DNA of 64,000 nt, from positions 372,001-436,000 of the forward strand of contig NZ_RQER01000001.1 of NCBI RefSeq assembly GCF_004770615.1, read 5' to 3'. The position numbers and the translations under genes are program-made. Position 1 is the stretch's first letter. The number at the start of each line of letters is the position of its first letter. Below, piece after piece: positions 8,647 through 19,271 of the stretch. The notes beneath the pieces were generated by a model. It was not told where the DNA came from. It ran no database searches and saw only the letters and a list, made by a program, of their open reading frames with translations. This DNA is from Leptospira langatensis (lineage in GTDB: Bacteria > Spirochaetota > Leptospiria > Leptospirales > Leptospiraceae).

Positions 8647-9048
8647 ATAAGAGAGCCTAGATCGCCTGTCAAGCTGGATATAGGGGAGATTTACCCGATT
8701 GAGGGGAAAATTTTTAAAAGAAGGACTGAATTCGGAAAAATGAAGAGTTCCCACAGGGAGGATTTCCGGCGCGGCCCCCACCCGAGTTGGGTGGAGGAGG
8801 AGGGCCCGTGGGAGAAGCCCGTCCGCTATATCACGCGCAGCTTATATCTGCACTTGCATTCTCTCTCCAACTGGGCGCCTTATCCCCGGGGTATCGGATT
8901 ATTTCGCTTGTCTTTCCTTGGCGTGGGATATTATAATTTAGTAAATTCCCGGCCTCAAGACGTCCGTTTTTCCGAGCAAGGAAAAAAAGGGTCGACAAAA
9001 TTCTTTTTATTATGTCTCCTAATCCAAAACTAAGAGAGAGTGCCCAAT
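8647..9048. other. Intergenic region between divergent arsR and fliY
   Basis: About 400 bases with no supportable gene; a plus-strand open frame here crosses a repeat and has no family features. It holds copy A of the GC-rich hairpin repeat near 8773-8855 and, close to fliY, TTATTATGTCTCCTAATCC (near 9009-9027), which resembles the -10 region before fliF. Upstream of that the sequence is A-rich. The promoters of the fliY run and of arsR should lie here. Confidence 0.5.
8773..8855 (+). repeat. GC-rich hairpin repeat, copy A
   Basis: GGCCCCCACCC, a five-base loop and GGGTGG start a GC-rich stretch that continues with GGGCCCGTGGG and CGCGCAGC. The same elements in the same order occur in copy C, and the hairpin head also in copies B and D. 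GAGTTCCCAC lies just upstream. This is the only copy not directly behind a gene. Confidence 0.6.
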
Positions 9049-10119
9049 ATGGGTGAAGGATCCCTTTCCCAGGAAGAAATAGACGCCCTTTTAGCGGGTG
9101 CCAATGAAACATTCGATCCGAGCAGTGTCGCTGCCGGAGGCGGGTCTAAGGAAGCTAGCGGTTTATCGCCGATAGATAGGGACCTTTTGTCCGATTTCCT
9201 TTCCCATTGTTTTATGACAGCCGGGAATACCTTGGCGGCCATTCTTTCTAAGACTTCTAACTTCATGAATCCGACTACGGAAGCAAAATCCCGTAAGGAT
9301 ATCGAAGCAGAACTCAAATCCAATACTCTACTTTTATACTCTACCTATTCCGGTAATTTAAACGGAAGAGCTGTCCTTGCTATGGGCGCGGATAACGCGG
9401 CTCGCATTGCGAACATGATGATGGGTGGTTTTGATTCGGGCGGTTTGGACGAAGGGCAACTCCAAACTCTAAGAGATAGTTTGACTCCGATCATGGGAGC
9501 TTTACAATCCCAGATCGCAGCAAAGACCGGAGGAGGAGTTAGCGGTTCTCCTGCGGAAACCAGGCATGTAACTTCTCCTGCTGCCTTGGTATTGCCGGAA
9601 GGCGATCCTCTCATTCGTACTTTTTTCAATTTGGCAATTGAAGGTCTTCCTTCTTTTAGAGTGCAGTTCATTCTCTCCTTGTCCATGGCCAACGATATCT
9701 TATCTCTTTCCAAGCGCTCCGGAGGCGGTGGAGGGGATTATGGCGGAGGCGGCTACCAAGGAGGCATGGGTGGCGGAGGCGGAATTTCCCAAGTAGGGAT
9801 GAAGGGAGTCTCCTTCCCGAATCTTGCGACTGCCAGCGGTGCTCAGGGAACTCCCAACTTAAACCTTCTCATGGACGTACAGATGTCCGTCACCGTGGAA
9901 CTCGGAAGAACCAAGATGTATATTAAGGATATCTTAGGTTTAGGAGAAGGTTCCATCATCGAGTTGGATAAATTGGCCGGTGAGCCGGTCGACCTTCTCG
10001 TAAACGGAAAATTGATCGCGAAGGGTGAGGTCGTGGTCATCGACGAAAACTTCGGTGTGCGCGTCACCGATATCGTAAGTCCTGCAGACCGGATCAAGCC
10101 GGAGTCGGGAGGCGGATGA
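9049..10119 (+). CDS. fliY: Flagellar motor switch protein FliY/FliN
   Basis: A component of the cytoplasmic C ring that sets rotation sense and torque. The N terminus, [12 protein letters not shown], is the CheY-P-binding motif shared with FliM/FliY. Residues about 35-210 look like a CheC-type domain, but the ExxN phosphatase residues are not evident (the equivalent spots read TAGNTLA and [10 protein letters not shown]), so phosphatase activity is doubtful. A glycine-rich linker follows (about 225-250), then a FliN/SpoA domain ([40 protein letters not shown] and so on). I chose ATG 9049, behind AAGAGAGAG, over GTG 9040. It overlaps fliO by four bases (ATGA). Confidence 0.93.
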   Translation: MGEGSLSQEEIDALLAGANETFDPSSVAAGGGSKEASGLSPIDRDLLSDFLSHCFMTAGNTLAAILSKTSNFMNPTTEAKSRKDIEAELKSNTLLLYSTYSGNLNGRAVLAMGADNAARIANMMMGGFDSGGLDEGQLQTLRDSLTPIMGALQSQIAAKTGGGVSGSPAETRHVTSPAALVLPEGDPLIRTFFNLAIEGLPSFRVQFILSLSMANDILSLSKRSGGGGGDYGGGGYQGGMGGGGGISQVGMKGVSFPNLATASGAQGTPNLNLLMDVQMSVTVELGRTKMYIKDILGLGEGSIIELDKLAGEPVDLLVNGKLIAKGEVVVIDENFGVRVTDIVSPADRIKPESGGG

Positions 10120-10907
10120 ACCGGACCTTTTCTTCCATTTCATTCGTATCTTCTCGATTCGGCTCCCTCGCTTTGGCGATCGGAGTCTTTTGTATTTTAT
10201 CGGGTAGTATCGGAAACCTGTATTCCCAGACCGCTTCCGAAAGGGAGCAAATGGATGAGCTCTTAAAAAGAGAATTGGGAGATACCGGAAAGAAGGCAGA
10301 ACCTCAAACTTCCGCGCCGGCAAAGCCTGAGGAAAAAGCGGACCCAAACGCGTCGGCGCCTTCTCCAAATCCGGTAGAAGAAAGATACAAGCCTATCTCG
10401 GAAGGGCCGAGCCTGGCAGGTATCCTTTTTCGCATCGTACTTATATTAGGAATTCTTTGTGGAGCCGCATATTGGGCCCTTCGCACTTTGGCCAAATCGA
10501 GAGAGTCTTCTCTTCCGGTAAGAGGGGAGATGAGTCTTCTCGGAAGCCTGAATTTGGGAGCCAATAAGCAACTGCAGATCGTGGAAGTCACCGGTCAGAT
10601 CTTCGTTTTGGGTGTGGCGGATAACGGGATCAATTTGATCTCCGAGATCACAGACACGGAAACCAAGTCTAGATTGAAGCAGATGAGAGACGAGTTCCAG
10701 CCTCCGGAGGGAGGTTTCCTCGTTACTGTTCTGGAGCAGATCAAGGATCTGAATACTCGTATCACTGGAAAGTCGGAGGAAGAGGAGCAAACTCTTCGTC
10801 CTTCTCCTGGAGAAAGAAAAGAGAAACAACGGAAGCTAAAGCAGAAGTTGGACGAGATCAAGAAGGAAAGGAATAATCTGGAGAACGGATTATTCGATAT
10901 CAACTAG
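10116..10907 (+). CDS. fliO: Flagellar export protein FliO
   Basis: A 263-residue FliO/FliZ-family protein that helps assemble the FliPQR export gate. An N-terminal hydrophobic segment ending NLYSQ looks like a signal peptide, followed by a long Pro/Ala-rich linker. A membrane helix at about 103-123 ([21 protein letters not shown]) precedes the FliO domain with its typical strands [20 protein letters not shown] and [14 protein letters not shown]. The C terminus is highly charged and probably coiled-coil. It sits between fliY and fliP, the usual place for fliO. Confidence 0.85.
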   Translation: MNRTFSSISFVSSRFGSLALAIGVFCILSGSIGNLYSQTASEREQMDELLKRELGDTGKKAEPQTSAPAKPEEKADPNASAPSPNPVEERYKPISEGPSLAGILFRIVLILGILCGAAYWALRTLAKSRESSLPVRGEMSLLGSLNLGANKQLQIVEVTGQIFVLGVADNGINLISEITDTETKSRLKQMRDEFQPPEGGFLVTVLEQIKDLNTRITGKSEEEEQTLRPSPGERKEKQRKLKQKLDEIKKERNNLENGLFDIN

Positions 10908-10972
10908 GGGGGAATGTGGGAGAGGATCTCGTTATTCGGGCAGAGAAAAAGTTTTCCAAGGCAATGAGACAT

Positions 10973-10993
10973 AATCGCCCATTGTGGGCGATT
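10973..10993 (+). other. Perfect 9-bp hairpin ahead of fliP
   Basis: AATCGCCCA and TGGGCGATT pair perfectly around a three-base loop, between the fliO stop and the likely fliP start. The short loop and GC-rich stem make it stable in RNA. No T run follows, so it could stabilise or pause the transcript or control fliP translation; this is inference. Confidence 0.5.
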
Positions 10994-11053
10994 GAAGCCC
11001 GCCGCCCAAACAATAGAAGGCAACACAGTCATCGGGCGGACTATAAAACTCTT

Positions 11054-11830
11054 ATGTGGAAGATGCTTTCAGCGGTCCTGCTTTTTGGTCTATTGATCTC
11101 TATTGTACCTGAGGATCTGTTTGCTCAGTCGACTGCGCCTAGGATCCCTATTCCCAATTTGAATATCAACGTAAACGAGGCGAGAACTCCGAGAGAGACG
11201 AGTCTTTCTCTTATGATCTTGTTCCTTGTCACTATTCTCTCTTTGGCTCCTGCCATAGTCATGTCTTTGACTTCTTTTACTAAGATCGTGATCGTTCTGG
11301 ATTTCGTAAGAAGGGCTCTTTCTATCCAGAACCTTCCGCCGAACCAAGTGATGGTGGGACTCGCTCTATTCATGACCTTCTTTATCATGGCTCCCACCTT
11401 GAATGTTGTCTACGAGAAGGGACTGAACCCTTATATGGAAGGCAAGATCGACACGAATGAGTTTTTCGATAAGTCCATGGTCCCGATCCGAGAGTTCATG
11501 ATCCGTCAGATCGGGCCTTCCGGTGCGAAGGATGTGGCCTTGTTCCTGAAGATCGGAAAAGTGGAGAAGGTGGAGTCCTTCGACGATGTTCCGAGTTACG
11601 TGCTCATTCCCGCATTCATGCTATCCGAGATCAAGAAGGCGTTTTGGATCGGTATCATTATTTTCATTCCGTTCATCGTAGTGGATCTAGTCGTTGCTTC
11701 GGCACTTCTTTCCATGGGACTGAACATGCTTCCTCCTGTGATGGTAAGCCTTCCGTTTAAACTGATCTTATTTATACTTGTGGACGGTTGGAACTTGATC
11801 GTCTACGAGCTCGTAAGGAGCTATAAATGA
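11054..11830 (+). CDS. fliP: Flagellar export gate protein FliP
   Basis: A core subunit of the type III export gate in the inner membrane. Family hallmarks: [43 protein letters not shown] and, near the end, [16 protein letters not shown]. The ATG at 11054 gives a protein of 258 residues that starts with a signal peptide ([19 protein letters not shown]), as in other FliP proteins. The frame is open back to a GTG at 10916 just after fliO, behind AGGGGGG, and to an ATG at 10964; these would add an Arg/His-rich leader that spans a perfect hairpin. No start has an ideal ribosome site. The stop overlaps fliQ (ATGA). Confidence 0.93.
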   Translation: MWKMLSAVLLFGLLISIVPEDLFAQSTAPRIPIPNLNINVNEARTPRETSLSLMILFLVTILSLAPAIVMSLTSFTKIVIVLDFVRRALSIQNLPPNQVMVGLALFMTFFIMAPTLNVVYEKGLNPYMEGKIDTNEFFDKSMVPIREFMIRQIGPSGAKDVALFLKIGKVEKVESFDDVPSYVLIPAFMLSEIKKAFWIGIIIFIPFIVVDLVVASALLSMGLNMLPPVMVSLPFKLILFILVDGWNLIVYELVRSYK

Positions 11831-12090
11831 CAGAAGTAGACGCAATCACTTTGATCCGGGACGCATTGTTTGTTACCTTGAAACTCTCTGCTCCTATCCT
11901 TTTAACTGCGATGGTTGTGGGTCTTATCATAGGGATCTTGCAGACTACTACCTCTATCCAGGAACCTACGATCGCATTCGTTCCTAAATTATTATCCATC
12001 TTTGCGGTTATCGTGATCTTTGCGGGATGGATGTTGCAGACTGCTACGGATTATACGAGGGATCTGTTTCTCATGATCGAGAAATTTTAG
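11827..12090 (+). CDS. fliQ: Flagellar export gate protein FliQ
   Basis: An 87-residue FliQ: two membrane helices separated by the conserved [20 protein letters not shown] segment. FliQ packs around FliP/FliR in the export gate. Length and motif match the family closely. The start overlaps the fliP stop by four bases. Confidence 0.96.
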   Translation: MTEVDAITLIRDALFVTLKLSAPILLTAMVVGLIIGILQTTTSIQEPTIAFVPKLLSIFAVIVIFAGWMLQTATDYTRDLFLMIEKF

Positions 12091-12099
12091 AAAAATTGA

Positions 12100-12879
12100 A
12101 TGGAATACTTCGTTTCTAATTTCCAAGTCTTTCTTCTGATCCTGGCAAGGATTGTGGGCCTTTTGTCTGTTGCGCCCGTATTTTCTTTTGCTTCGATCTC
12201 TTTTCCGCAGAGGATTAGCTTCGGATTTTTGATCGCTGTCATTCTATTTCCGGTCAGCGCCGGATTCGTACCTCCGATCCCAGGGAATATGACGGATTAC
12301 GGTCTGATCGCTATCGGAGAAGTTTTGATCGGGATCCTCATGGGTTTCTTGATCAGTCTAGTATTCGCTTCCTTTCAGATGGCCGGAGAATTTTTCAATG
12401 TGCAGTTGGGTTTCGGTTATGCGGAGATCTTGGATCCGATCTCCCAGACGAGTCTTCCCGTGATCAGTACCCTGAAGAATATGCTAGGTATGCTTCTGTT
12501 CTTGTCCTTGGGCGCGTATCGTTATCTTTTCGAGAGCTTAGCGTATTCTTTTGAGAAGGTCCAGATCTTAAGATTAGTTCCCGAGATCCAAGACGGCCTG
12601 TACAAGGCAATGGAAGAAGCTATCGGAGCAATGTTCCTTGTGGCTTTCAAGATCGCTCTTCCTATCTTGGGAGTTCTTCTTCTTGTGACTGTTTCCGAGG
12701 CGCTTATGGGAAAGGCGGCTCCTCAGCTGAATATTCTGCAGCTTAGCTTTCCGATCAAGATCGCCATTGGTCTAGTCGTTATGATCCTCATCGTTCCGTT
12801 TCTGATCACTCAGATGGACGGAGCCTTCCAGCTTTCTTTTGAGAAGCTGAACTTCATGCTAAAGGATTGGCCAAACTGA
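12100..12879 (+). CDS. fliR: Flagellar export gate protein FliR
   Basis: A 259-residue FliR with about six membrane helices. The segments [31 protein letters not shown] and [20 protein letters not shown] (usual form: G..i..q.Glg.a...dP) are characteristic. It forms the export gate with FliP and FliQ. The stop codon overlaps the flhB ATG by one base (TGATG), which suggests translational coupling. Confidence 0.95.
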   Translation: MEYFVSNFQVFLLILARIVGLLSVAPVFSFASISFPQRISFGFLIAVILFPVSAGFVPPIPGNMTDYGLIAIGEVLIGILMGFLISLVFASFQMAGEFFNVQLGFGYAEILDPISQTSLPVISTLKNMLGMLLFLSLGAYRYLFESLAYSFEKVQILRLVPEIQDGLYKAMEEAIGAMFLVAFKIALPILGVLLLVTVSEALMGKAAPQLNILQLSFPIKIAIGLVVMILIVPFLITQMDGAFQLSFEKLNFMLKDWPN

Positions 12880-14210
12880 TGAAGAGGCTATTCCAATCCT
12901 TTCGCTACTATGCTCTAAGATCGAAATGGGTCTCGGATCTTAGGCCTGCGCAGTTCTGGGATCGAATTCGAAGATCTGTGTCCGACTTTTTCGTTCCTGA
13001 CTTTTATCCTTCTTCGGATCGAGGTATGGCGGAGGTTCATTCTGGTCGGCTAACTTTCGATCCGGGTTCTTCTGTTGGGATGCCCTCTGCCCATGGGTCT
13101 GTCCCTATTCCGTTCAAGATCGATCTGCAGCTATTTGCTGCGGAGGATGAGGGTAGGACTCAACCTGCGAGTGAGAGACGCAGAAGGGAAGAAAGGGAAA
13201 AAGGGAATGTTCCCAAAAGTCCGGAAGTGGCGTCTGCGATCGTACTTCTTGCGGGTATTGTCCTTCTTTATCTCATGGGAGAATATTTCTTCATGAGATC
13301 GTATTATCTTTTGCGAAAATACTTTTTCGGGATACGTACTGCGACAGTTGCGACCCCGGAGACTGTGACCGAACTTTTGAATAACGCTCTTTGGGACATC
13401 ACTCTGCTTCTTCTTCCTCTTATGGGGATCACTGTGGTTGCGGCAATCCTCGGAAATGTGGTGCAGATCGGATTCTTGTTCGCACCAAGAGCTCTTGCCT
13501 TCAATTTCGGCAGGATACGTCCTAATTTCAAAAAGGTACTTCCGAACCGTCAGACCATGTTCAGCTTGGCCAAGTCCTTAGTAAAGGTGGCAGCTATCAG
13601 CTGGGTCTCTTACTTCGTGATCGAGAAGGACTTCTTTAAGATACTTATGCTCGGAAATATGGGGCTGGAAGAATCCATTGCACTCGTTTCTTATACTGCG
13701 TTTAAGATCTTTCTTGTAGTCGGTATCCTTCTTCTTGCGATCAGCGTGGGAGATTATTTCTTCCAAAGATACGAGTATGAAGAAGCTCTGAAAATGACTC
13801 CTTCCGAATCCAAAAGAGAGATGAAGGAGCAGGACGGAGACCCTTCTCTCCAAGCGAGAAGAAGGCAGATGGCCAGAGATACCATCAAGAAGAGCAAAAT
13901 GCTCGTAGAGGTCCCTAAGGCGGACGTGGTCATCACGAACCCGACCCATTTTGCCGTGGCATTGGAATACAAGCCTACTAAACATAGGGCCCCTGTCGTG
14001 ATCGCAAAGGGTGTGGACGATTTCGCGTTACGTATTATCCGGGTCGCAAAGGCAAACAATGTCGCCACGATCGAGGACAGGCCAATGGCTCGCACTCTTT
14101 ATGATGAAGTGGAGATAGGACAGGAAGTCCCTGCCAAATTCTATACCGCGCTCAGCGTTATCTTTACGAAACTCGAATCCTTCCGGAGAGCATTCCGAAA
14201 CGCTTCTTAA
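12879..14210 (+). CDS. flhB: Flagellar export switch protein FlhB
   Basis: FlhB controls the order of exported substrates. Four membrane helices follow the signature region [22 protein letters not shown] (the usual start of FlhB), and the autocleavage motif NPTH is present at residues 354-357, with the downstream FlhB-C domain. The protein has about 95 extra residues before the normal FlhB start (basic, aromatic, no clear domain), giving 443 aa against the usual 350-380. I chose the ATG overlapping the fliR stop; an in-frame TTG lies 12 bases earlier. Confidence 0.94.
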   Translation: MKRLFQSFRYYALRSKWVSDLRPAQFWDRIRRSVSDFFVPDFYPSSDRGMAEVHSGRLTFDPGSSVGMPSAHGSVPIPFKIDLQLFAAEDEGRTQPASERRRREEREKGNVPKSPEVASAIVLLAGIVLLYLMGEYFFMRSYYLLRKYFFGIRTATVATPETVTELLNNALWDITLLLLPLMGITVVAAILGNVVQIGFLFAPRALAFNFGRIRPNFKKVLPNRQTMFSLAKSLVKVAAISWVSYFVIEKDFFKILMLGNMGLEESIALVSYTAFKIFLVVGILLLAISVGDYFFQRYEYEEALKMTPSESKREMKEQDGDPSLQARRRQMARDTIKKSKMLVEVPKADVVITNPTHFAVALEYKPTKHRAPVVIAKGVDDFALRIIRVAKANNVATIEDRPMARTLYDEVEIGQEVPAKFYTALSVIFTKLESFRRAFRNAS

Positions 14211-14225
14211 GCCTAGGAGAACATT

Positions 14226-16346
14226 ATGGATAAGAAATGGTACACACAATCCGACTTCATCCTGGGCGCGGGAGCCGTGGCGGTCGTGGCAATGCTCGTT
14301 GTCCCTTTGCCAGGATTCATTTTGGATCTTCTCATTCTATTGAGCTTGGCGCTTAGCCTTCTCATCGTACTTACTTCCTTGTCCATCAAGGAGCCATCCG
14401 AGTTCTCTATTTTTCCGAGCCTCTTATTGATCACTACGATCTATCGATTGGCTTTGAACGTATCCACGACTAGACAGATCCTTTCCAAAGGACCAGCGGT
14501 AAATAGTGCGATCATAGATGCATTCGGTTCCTTTATTGTAGGAAGTGAGTCCGGCTTAAGCAAGTACGTAGTGGGATTCATTATCTTCCTCATCTTAGTG
14601 ATCGTGCAAGTGCTCGTGATCACGAAAGGTGCGACCCGTATCTCGGAAGTGGCAGCTAGGTTCACCTTGGACGCCTTGCCTGGTAAGCAGATGGCCATCG
14701 ATATGGAACTTTCTACCGGGAATATCAACGAAGCGGAGGCAAGAAAGCGCCGCAAGAAGATAGAAGAGGAAGTGGATTTTTACGGTTCCATGGATGGAGC
14801 GAGTAAATTCGTGCAAGGAGACGTGAGAGCGGGACTGATCATCACTGCGATCAACCTCATCGGTGGAGTGATCATAGGTGCAAGCATCCGAGGAGAGTCT
14901 TTTATCTCCGCGATCGAGACTTACGGAAAATTCACCATAGGTGACGGACTTGTCTCTCAGATCCCGGCTCTACTAACCACCGTGGCAACAGGTATTATCG
15001 TGACTCGCTCCGGATCCGAAAGCGATCTGGCAAAGCAATTCAAGACGCAATTATTCGCAAACTCCAAGGTGCTCTATGTAGTTTCCGCATCCATGGGATT
15101 GGGTGCATTCATTCCGGGACTTCCTTTTATTCCGATGGTTCTTCTCTCTGGAGGTTTAGCCTATCTCGCTTACTCCATGGAGAGAACAGTACAAGAACAG
15201 CTCGAGGTATTGGAGAAGAAGGAGAAAGAGGCAGTGGGAGATCGCAAGCCTCGGGATTATTACGACGAGCTTAGGATCGAGCCGATCGAGATCGAATTCG
15301 GTTATCATTTGGTTCCCTTGGTGGATGCGTCCCAAGGCGGAACTCTTATGGATCAGATCTCGAACTTGCGCGGTAAGTTCGCAAGAGAAAGTGGGATCGT
15401 TATTCCCCCGATCCGTATATTAGATAATTTGGAAATACCTCCCGATCAGTTTACGATCAAGATCAACGGAGTAGAAGTAGGCTCGAGCACCATTCGCCCT
15501 GAAAAGCTGATGGCAATGCCTTCTGCGGAAAGCCAGGATCTTTCTTCTATCGAAGGAGAATCTTTCCAAGAGCCTGCCTATGGAAGGACTGCGAAATGGA
15601 TCTCCGCGGATTCCAAAGGAGATGCGGAGTCCAAGGGATTCATCGTGGTGGATGCTTCTACCGTTATTATCACTTACTTAAGAGAACTTCTCGCGACTCA
15701 TGCGTCTAGTTTGCTCGGAAGAGAAGAAGTCAAAAAACTTCTGGATCACTACAGATCTCAGTATCCTACACTGATCCAAGAATTGGAAGCGGACAAGCCA
15801 GGCAACTTGGGAATGCTCCAACAGGTTCTTCAGAATCTTCTGCGAGAAGGTTTGGGGATCCGCAATTTGGTCCCGATACTCGAGACCGTTGCCAACAAGA
15901 TGTCCAAGTATCCGAATCCTTATGTTCTGACGGAGTTCGTAAGACAGGCGATCTCCAATACGATCGTAAAAGACTATATGGTAGATGGAAAACTACAGGT
16001 CATCGTGGTAGAGGGCCGGGTCCTGGATCGTTTGAACAAGTCCCTTGCCCAGGATCGTTTGGAGGGAAGGGATATTTTGGTCCTTCCTCCGGATTTCCAA
16101 AGAAGACTACTGGAGTCCGTGGCGGAGATGAACCGCAAGGTCCAGGAAGGCAGAGGATTCCCGATCTATGTGGTGAACAGGGAGGTGCGCATGCCGTTCG
16201 CGTACTTCCTAGCAAAGGAATTCCCGCCTCGAAACTTCGCGGTACTGGCTTTAGAAGAAGTACATTCTTCCGTCCCGACCGTGATCGCGGGCGAATTGAG
16301 GATCGCTCAGGCTACGGCCGCAGCGGAACCTGTGGAAACGGTTTAA
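14226..16346 (+). CDS. flhA: Flagellar export apparatus protein FlhA
   Basis: The largest export gate subunit: eight N-terminal membrane helices and a cytoplasmic domain that docks chaperone-substrate complexes. The FHIPEP-family signature is clear: [20 protein letters not shown] followed by [21 protein letters not shown], and the cytoplasmic motif [14 protein letters not shown]. 706 residues is normal. A good ribosome site (CTAGGAGAA) precedes the ATG. Confidence 0.97.
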   Translation: MDKKWYTQSDFILGAGAVAVVAMLVVPLPGFILDLLILLSLALSLLIVLTSLSIKEPSEFSIFPSLLLITTIYRLALNVSTTRQILSKGPAVNSAIIDAFGSFIVGSESGLSKYVVGFIIFLILVIVQVLVITKGATRISEVAARFTLDALPGKQMAIDMELSTGNINEAEARKRRKKIEEEVDFYGSMDGASKFVQGDVRAGLIITAINLIGGVIIGASIRGESFISAIETYGKFTIGDGLVSQIPALLTTVATGIIVTRSGSESDLAKQFKTQLFANSKVLYVVSASMGLGAFIPGLPFIPMVLLSGGLAYLAYSMERTVQEQLEVLEKKEKEAVGDRKPRDYYDELRIEPIEIEFGYHLVPLVDASQGGTLMDQISNLRGKFARESGIVIPPIRILDNLEIPPDQFTIKINGVEVGSSTIRPEKLMAMPSAESQDLSSIEGESFQEPAYGRTAKWISADSKGDAESKGFIVVDASTVIITYLRELLATHASSLLGREEVKKLLDHYRSQYPTLIQELEADKPGNLGMLQQVLQNLLREGLGIRNLVPILETVANKMSKYPNPYVLTEFVRQAISNTIVKDYMVDGKLQVIVVEGRVLDRLNKSLAQDRLEGRDILVLPPDFQRRLLESVAEMNRKVQEGRGFPIYVVNREVRMPFAYFLAKEFPPRNFAVLALEEVHSSVPTVIAGELRIAQATAAAEPVETV

Positions 16347-16389
16347 GAAAACGTAATATATTATCTAAGTGGAAAGATAGGAGGATCGC

Positions 16390-17658
16390 ATGGATTTCGC
16401 AAAGATTAGAGGCAAGGACTTACAGGACTGTCTCATGCAGATGAAAATGAAATACGGACCGGAAGCTCATGTCATCGAACATCGCATCCTGACCGAGGGA
16501 GGAGTCTTCGGAACAGGACTCATGGCCCGCAAAATAGTGGAGATCCAAGTAGGGATCCCTGAGAAAGCAAGTTCTCGGGAGAAGGTAGAAAAGAAACTCC
16601 AGGATCTGAAAGAACTCTTGAAACAAAAATCCACGCAGGTGCCTGCTCAGCGCAAGACCCTGGAAGAATTGCCAAGCTGGGAAGAGAGATCCTCTCGTCC
16701 TAGGGCTTCTTCTCTGCCTAAGGAGTTAGTAGAACCTCAACTAGAAGAAGAGGATGACGGACTAGGACTCTCCTTTGCCAGGGAATTCGAGACCAAACCT
16801 TTGATCTCTCGTAAGCCCGAACAGGATGCCAACCTTTTGAAGCTGAAAGAGAAGCTGATCAAGGAAGGTATGACGGAAAGCTATGTGGACGAGATCGTCT
16901 CCGCAGTGGAGTTACGACTTTCTCCTTTGGATCGCTCTCGAGCAGTCGCTGTCCAGGAAAAGGCAATAGAGGTTTTGGCAGAAAGAGTCCAGGCGGAACC
17001 CGACCTGTTTAAGGGAACTAGAAGAGGCCAAAGAAAAGTGGTCTTCTTCGTGGGGCCTACCGGTAGCGGAAAGACGACTAGTATCGCCAAACTAGCCGCT
17101 AAGTACCATCTTCATATGGGCAAATCCGTGTCTTTATACACAACCGACAATTATCGTATCGCTGCAATCGAGCAGTTGAAGAGATATGCGGATACGATGG
17201 AGATGCCTTTCTATGCAGTGAAAGATATCAAACGTTTCCAAGAGACTCTGGCAAGGGACGGATCCGAATTGATCCTAATAGATACTGCGGGTTATAGCCA
17301 CCGCAACGTGGATCAATTGAGTAAGATGTACGGATATCTGTCTGCTTTTGGTGAAAGGGACAGTGTTGAAAATATCCTTGTATTATCCGCCACATCTTCG
17401 TATCATCATTCCCACTCGGTAATGAAAGCCTACGAGCCCCTGGGTTTTCGTAGAATTTTATTAACTAAACTGGATGAAGCAGAATTTTTGGGTGGATTTC
17501 TGGAACTAGCCGATACACTTAATAAGGGTTTCACCCATTTAAGCGTCGGTCAGGAAGTTCCGTTCGATATGATCCCAGCGGAAAAGTTCAACCTAGCGGA
17601 ATGCGCGATTAATCCTGAAAAGATCATCGAGATCCATGGGGAAGTTTTCTCCGCCTAG
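16390..17658 (+). CDS. flhF: Flagellar placement GTPase FlhF
   Basis: An SRP-type GTPase that marks the pole and sets flagellum number and position. The N-terminal domain starts [20 protein letters not shown], the middle is charged and variable, and the NG domain holds the P-loop [10 protein letters not shown] at about 222-231 and DTAGYSHRN at about 298. It is preceded by AGGAGG eight bases from the ATG and followed by its usual partner flhG 37 bases later. Confidence 0.95.
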   Translation: MDFAKIRGKDLQDCLMQMKMKYGPEAHVIEHRILTEGGVFGTGLMARKIVEIQVGIPEKASSREKVEKKLQDLKELLKQKSTQVPAQRKTLEELPSWEERSSRPRASSLPKELVEPQLEEEDDGLGLSFAREFETKPLISRKPEQDANLLKLKEKLIKEGMTESYVDEIVSAVELRLSPLDRSRAVAVQEKAIEVLAERVQAEPDLFKGTRRGQRKVVFFVGPTGSGKTTSIAKLAAKYHLHMGKSVSLYTTDNYRIAAIEQLKRYADTMEMPFYAVKDIKRFQETLARDGSELILIDTAGYSHRNVDQLSKMYGYLSAFGERDSVENILVLSATSSYHHSHSVMKAYEPLGFRRILLTKLDEAEFLGGFLELADTLNKGFTHLSVGQEVPFDMIPAEKFNLAECAINPEKIIEIHGEVFSA

Positions 17659-17695
17659 GATCCGGTGAAAACCCAAGTCCCAGAAAGAGGTTAGG

Positions 17696-18601
17696 ATGGA
17701 CCAAGCGACTCAGTTGCGGAAACTTACCGAGGGTAATACGAGTTTAAAGCTCGTGTCTTCGACCAAACCTATGACTAAGATTATCGCGATCGCCTCGGGA
17801 AAAGGGGGAGTGGGCAAGAGCACTATCTCCGTAAATCTGGCGATCTCTATGGCGAAGGCCGGACAGAAAGTCCTGGTCTTCGACGGAGACCTGGGACTGG
17901 CAAACGTAAACGTGATCCTAGGGATCATTCCAAAATACAATCTGTATCACGTAGTCAAGGGACATAAAAGCCTTAAGGACATTATCATCCAAGCTCCGGA
18001 AGGAGTGGATATTATCGCGGGTGCTAGCGGTTATTCCCAGCTTGCAAACCTGAACGACTCCCAAAGAAATAATTTGATCAAAGGGTTCGCAGATCTGGAT
18101 TCTTATGATTATATGATCATAGATACCGGAGCTGGGATCAGTTCCAATGTGATCGGGCTTACTCTTCCTGCGGACGATGTGATCGTGGTAACTACTCCGG
18201 AGCCAACTGCGATCACAGACTCATACGGGCTGATCAAAGCGATCGTTTCCCAGAGCAGGGACAAAAACCTGAAAATGGTAGTGAATCGAGTTCGTTCCGC
18301 TATCGAAGGAAAAAAAGTCGCCGACAGGGTCATCGACATCTCCGGACAGTTCTTGGAGGTCAGGGTAGAGAACCTGGGCTTTATCTTCCAAGACGACGAG
18401 GTAGAGAAAAGTATCCGAGAGCAAAAACCTTATATCATCCATTCCCCTAAGAGTAAGGCTTCTGCTTGTCTGAATCGTATTACATATTCCTTATTAAACC
18501 AAGAAATGGATGGCGGAGACGATTCCGGCATCACCGGGTTCTTCCGTAAATTCTTTAATTTCGTAGATGTAAGAGAGAAACAACAGAGCGAGGAAGAGTG
18601 A
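17696..18601 (+). CDS. flhG: Flagellum number regulator FlhG (MinD-like ATPase)
   Basis: A MinD/ParA-family ATPase (also called YlxH or FleN) that works with FlhF to limit flagellum number. The deviant Walker [11 protein letters not shown] lies near residues 34-43, with [14 protein letters not shown] and [13 protein letters not shown] following, as in FlhG. The DQATQL start corresponds to the DQA..LR motif by which FlhG activates FlhF. The last codons overlap the next gene (GTGA). Confidence 0.94.
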   Translation: MDQATQLRKLTEGNTSLKLVSSTKPMTKIIAIASGKGGVGKSTISVNLAISMAKAGQKVLVFDGDLGLANVNVILGIIPKYNLYHVVKGHKSLKDIIIQAPEGVDIIAGASGYSQLANLNDSQRNNLIKGFADLDSYDYMIIDTGAGISSNVIGLTLPADDVIVVTTPEPTAITDSYGLIKAIVSQSRDKNLKMVVNRVRSAIEGKKVADRVIDISGQFLEVRVENLGFIFQDDEVEKSIREQKPYIIHSPKSKASACLNRITYSLLNQEMDGGDDSGITGFFRKFFNFVDVREKQQSEEE

Positions 18602-19083
18602 ACCTTCAGGCCGCGTTTCTGGGTTTATTTTCTTTTCTAGGTCTCGTTATTAGTCTAGTCTGCGGAATCATGGTCGGAAACTATTTCGGCCATATCGCTT
18701 TAGTAACCTTTTTATCCACGGTCGGTATGGCAGGCTTCGGGTTCGGAGTATATTCCGTTCTTGAAATGAAGGTGCCTGAATTCCTGGAATTGCTCCGAAA
18801 TTTCGGCGGGTCCTATTCCGCCGGAGAGGGCGAAGATTTGGAAGGAGGAGCACGTTCCTCGTACGGGGACCATTCCGATATGGAAACTTCTTCTTCTCAC
18901 TATGAAACTTCTTCCGGACCGGACGAAATGAGGGTGGCCGCCGCGGGAATTCCTCGCAAGAAGGCGGATAAATTTGGAGATCATATCATTGTAGAAAATA
19001 TTGCGATCAAGAACGAGCCTAAGCTCATGGCGGAAGCGATCCGGACCATGTTGGCCAAGGATGATACTAACCCGGAGAAGTAA
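18598..19083 (+). CDS. Membrane protein of unknown function, coupled to flhG
   Basis: 161 residues, not recognised. Two hydrophobic helices (about residues 5-28 and 33-53, with glycine-rich packing faces) are followed by a Ser/Glu-rich, low-complexity linker and a C-terminal conserved-looking segment ([29 protein letters not shown]). The GTG start overlaps the flhG stop by four bases, so it should be made together with FlhF/FlhG. A membrane anchor or accessory factor for flagellar placement is possible, but this is inferred from position only. Confidence 0.75.
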   Translation: MNLQAAFLGLFSFLGLVISLVCGIMVGNYFGHIALVTFLSTVGMAGFGFGVYSVLEMKVPEFLELLRNFGGSYSAGEGEDLEGGARSSYGDHSDMETSSSHYETSSGPDEMRVAAAGIPRKKADKFGDHIIVENIAIKNEPKLMAEAIRTMLAKDDTNPEK

Positions 19084-19165
19084 GAAAGATCTTTCTCTGA
19101 TATTTCTCACCTGTTTCTCTCTCTTGGGTTTGCGAATTTAGCTTCAAATCGGCCCTAAAGCCCAA

Positions 19166-19208
19166 TGAGACAAAAAACTGCTTGATTTCCCTTTTTTGAG
19201 ACAAAAAA
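19166..19208 (+). promoter_or_regulatory. Spaced direct repeats upstream of fliA
   Basis: TGAGACAAAAAA occurs twice, starting at 19166 and 19197, 31 bases apart, close to three helical turns, in the gap before fliA. This is the arrangement expected for a dimeric regulator binding one DNA face. The repeat is seen directly; regulation of fliA is inference. Confidence 0.45.
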
Positions 19209-19271
19209 TGCTATTGCAAATCGGTTTGGTCCACGACACTCTTAAGCAGGGACCCTTCCCATTCCGGCGTT

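Noticed and set aside
8593..9033. Plus-strand open frame of about 146 codons between arsR and fliY
   Set aside because: It crosses the arsR operator and a GC-rich repeat, has no signal peptide, domain or ribosome site, and its composition follows the repeat.
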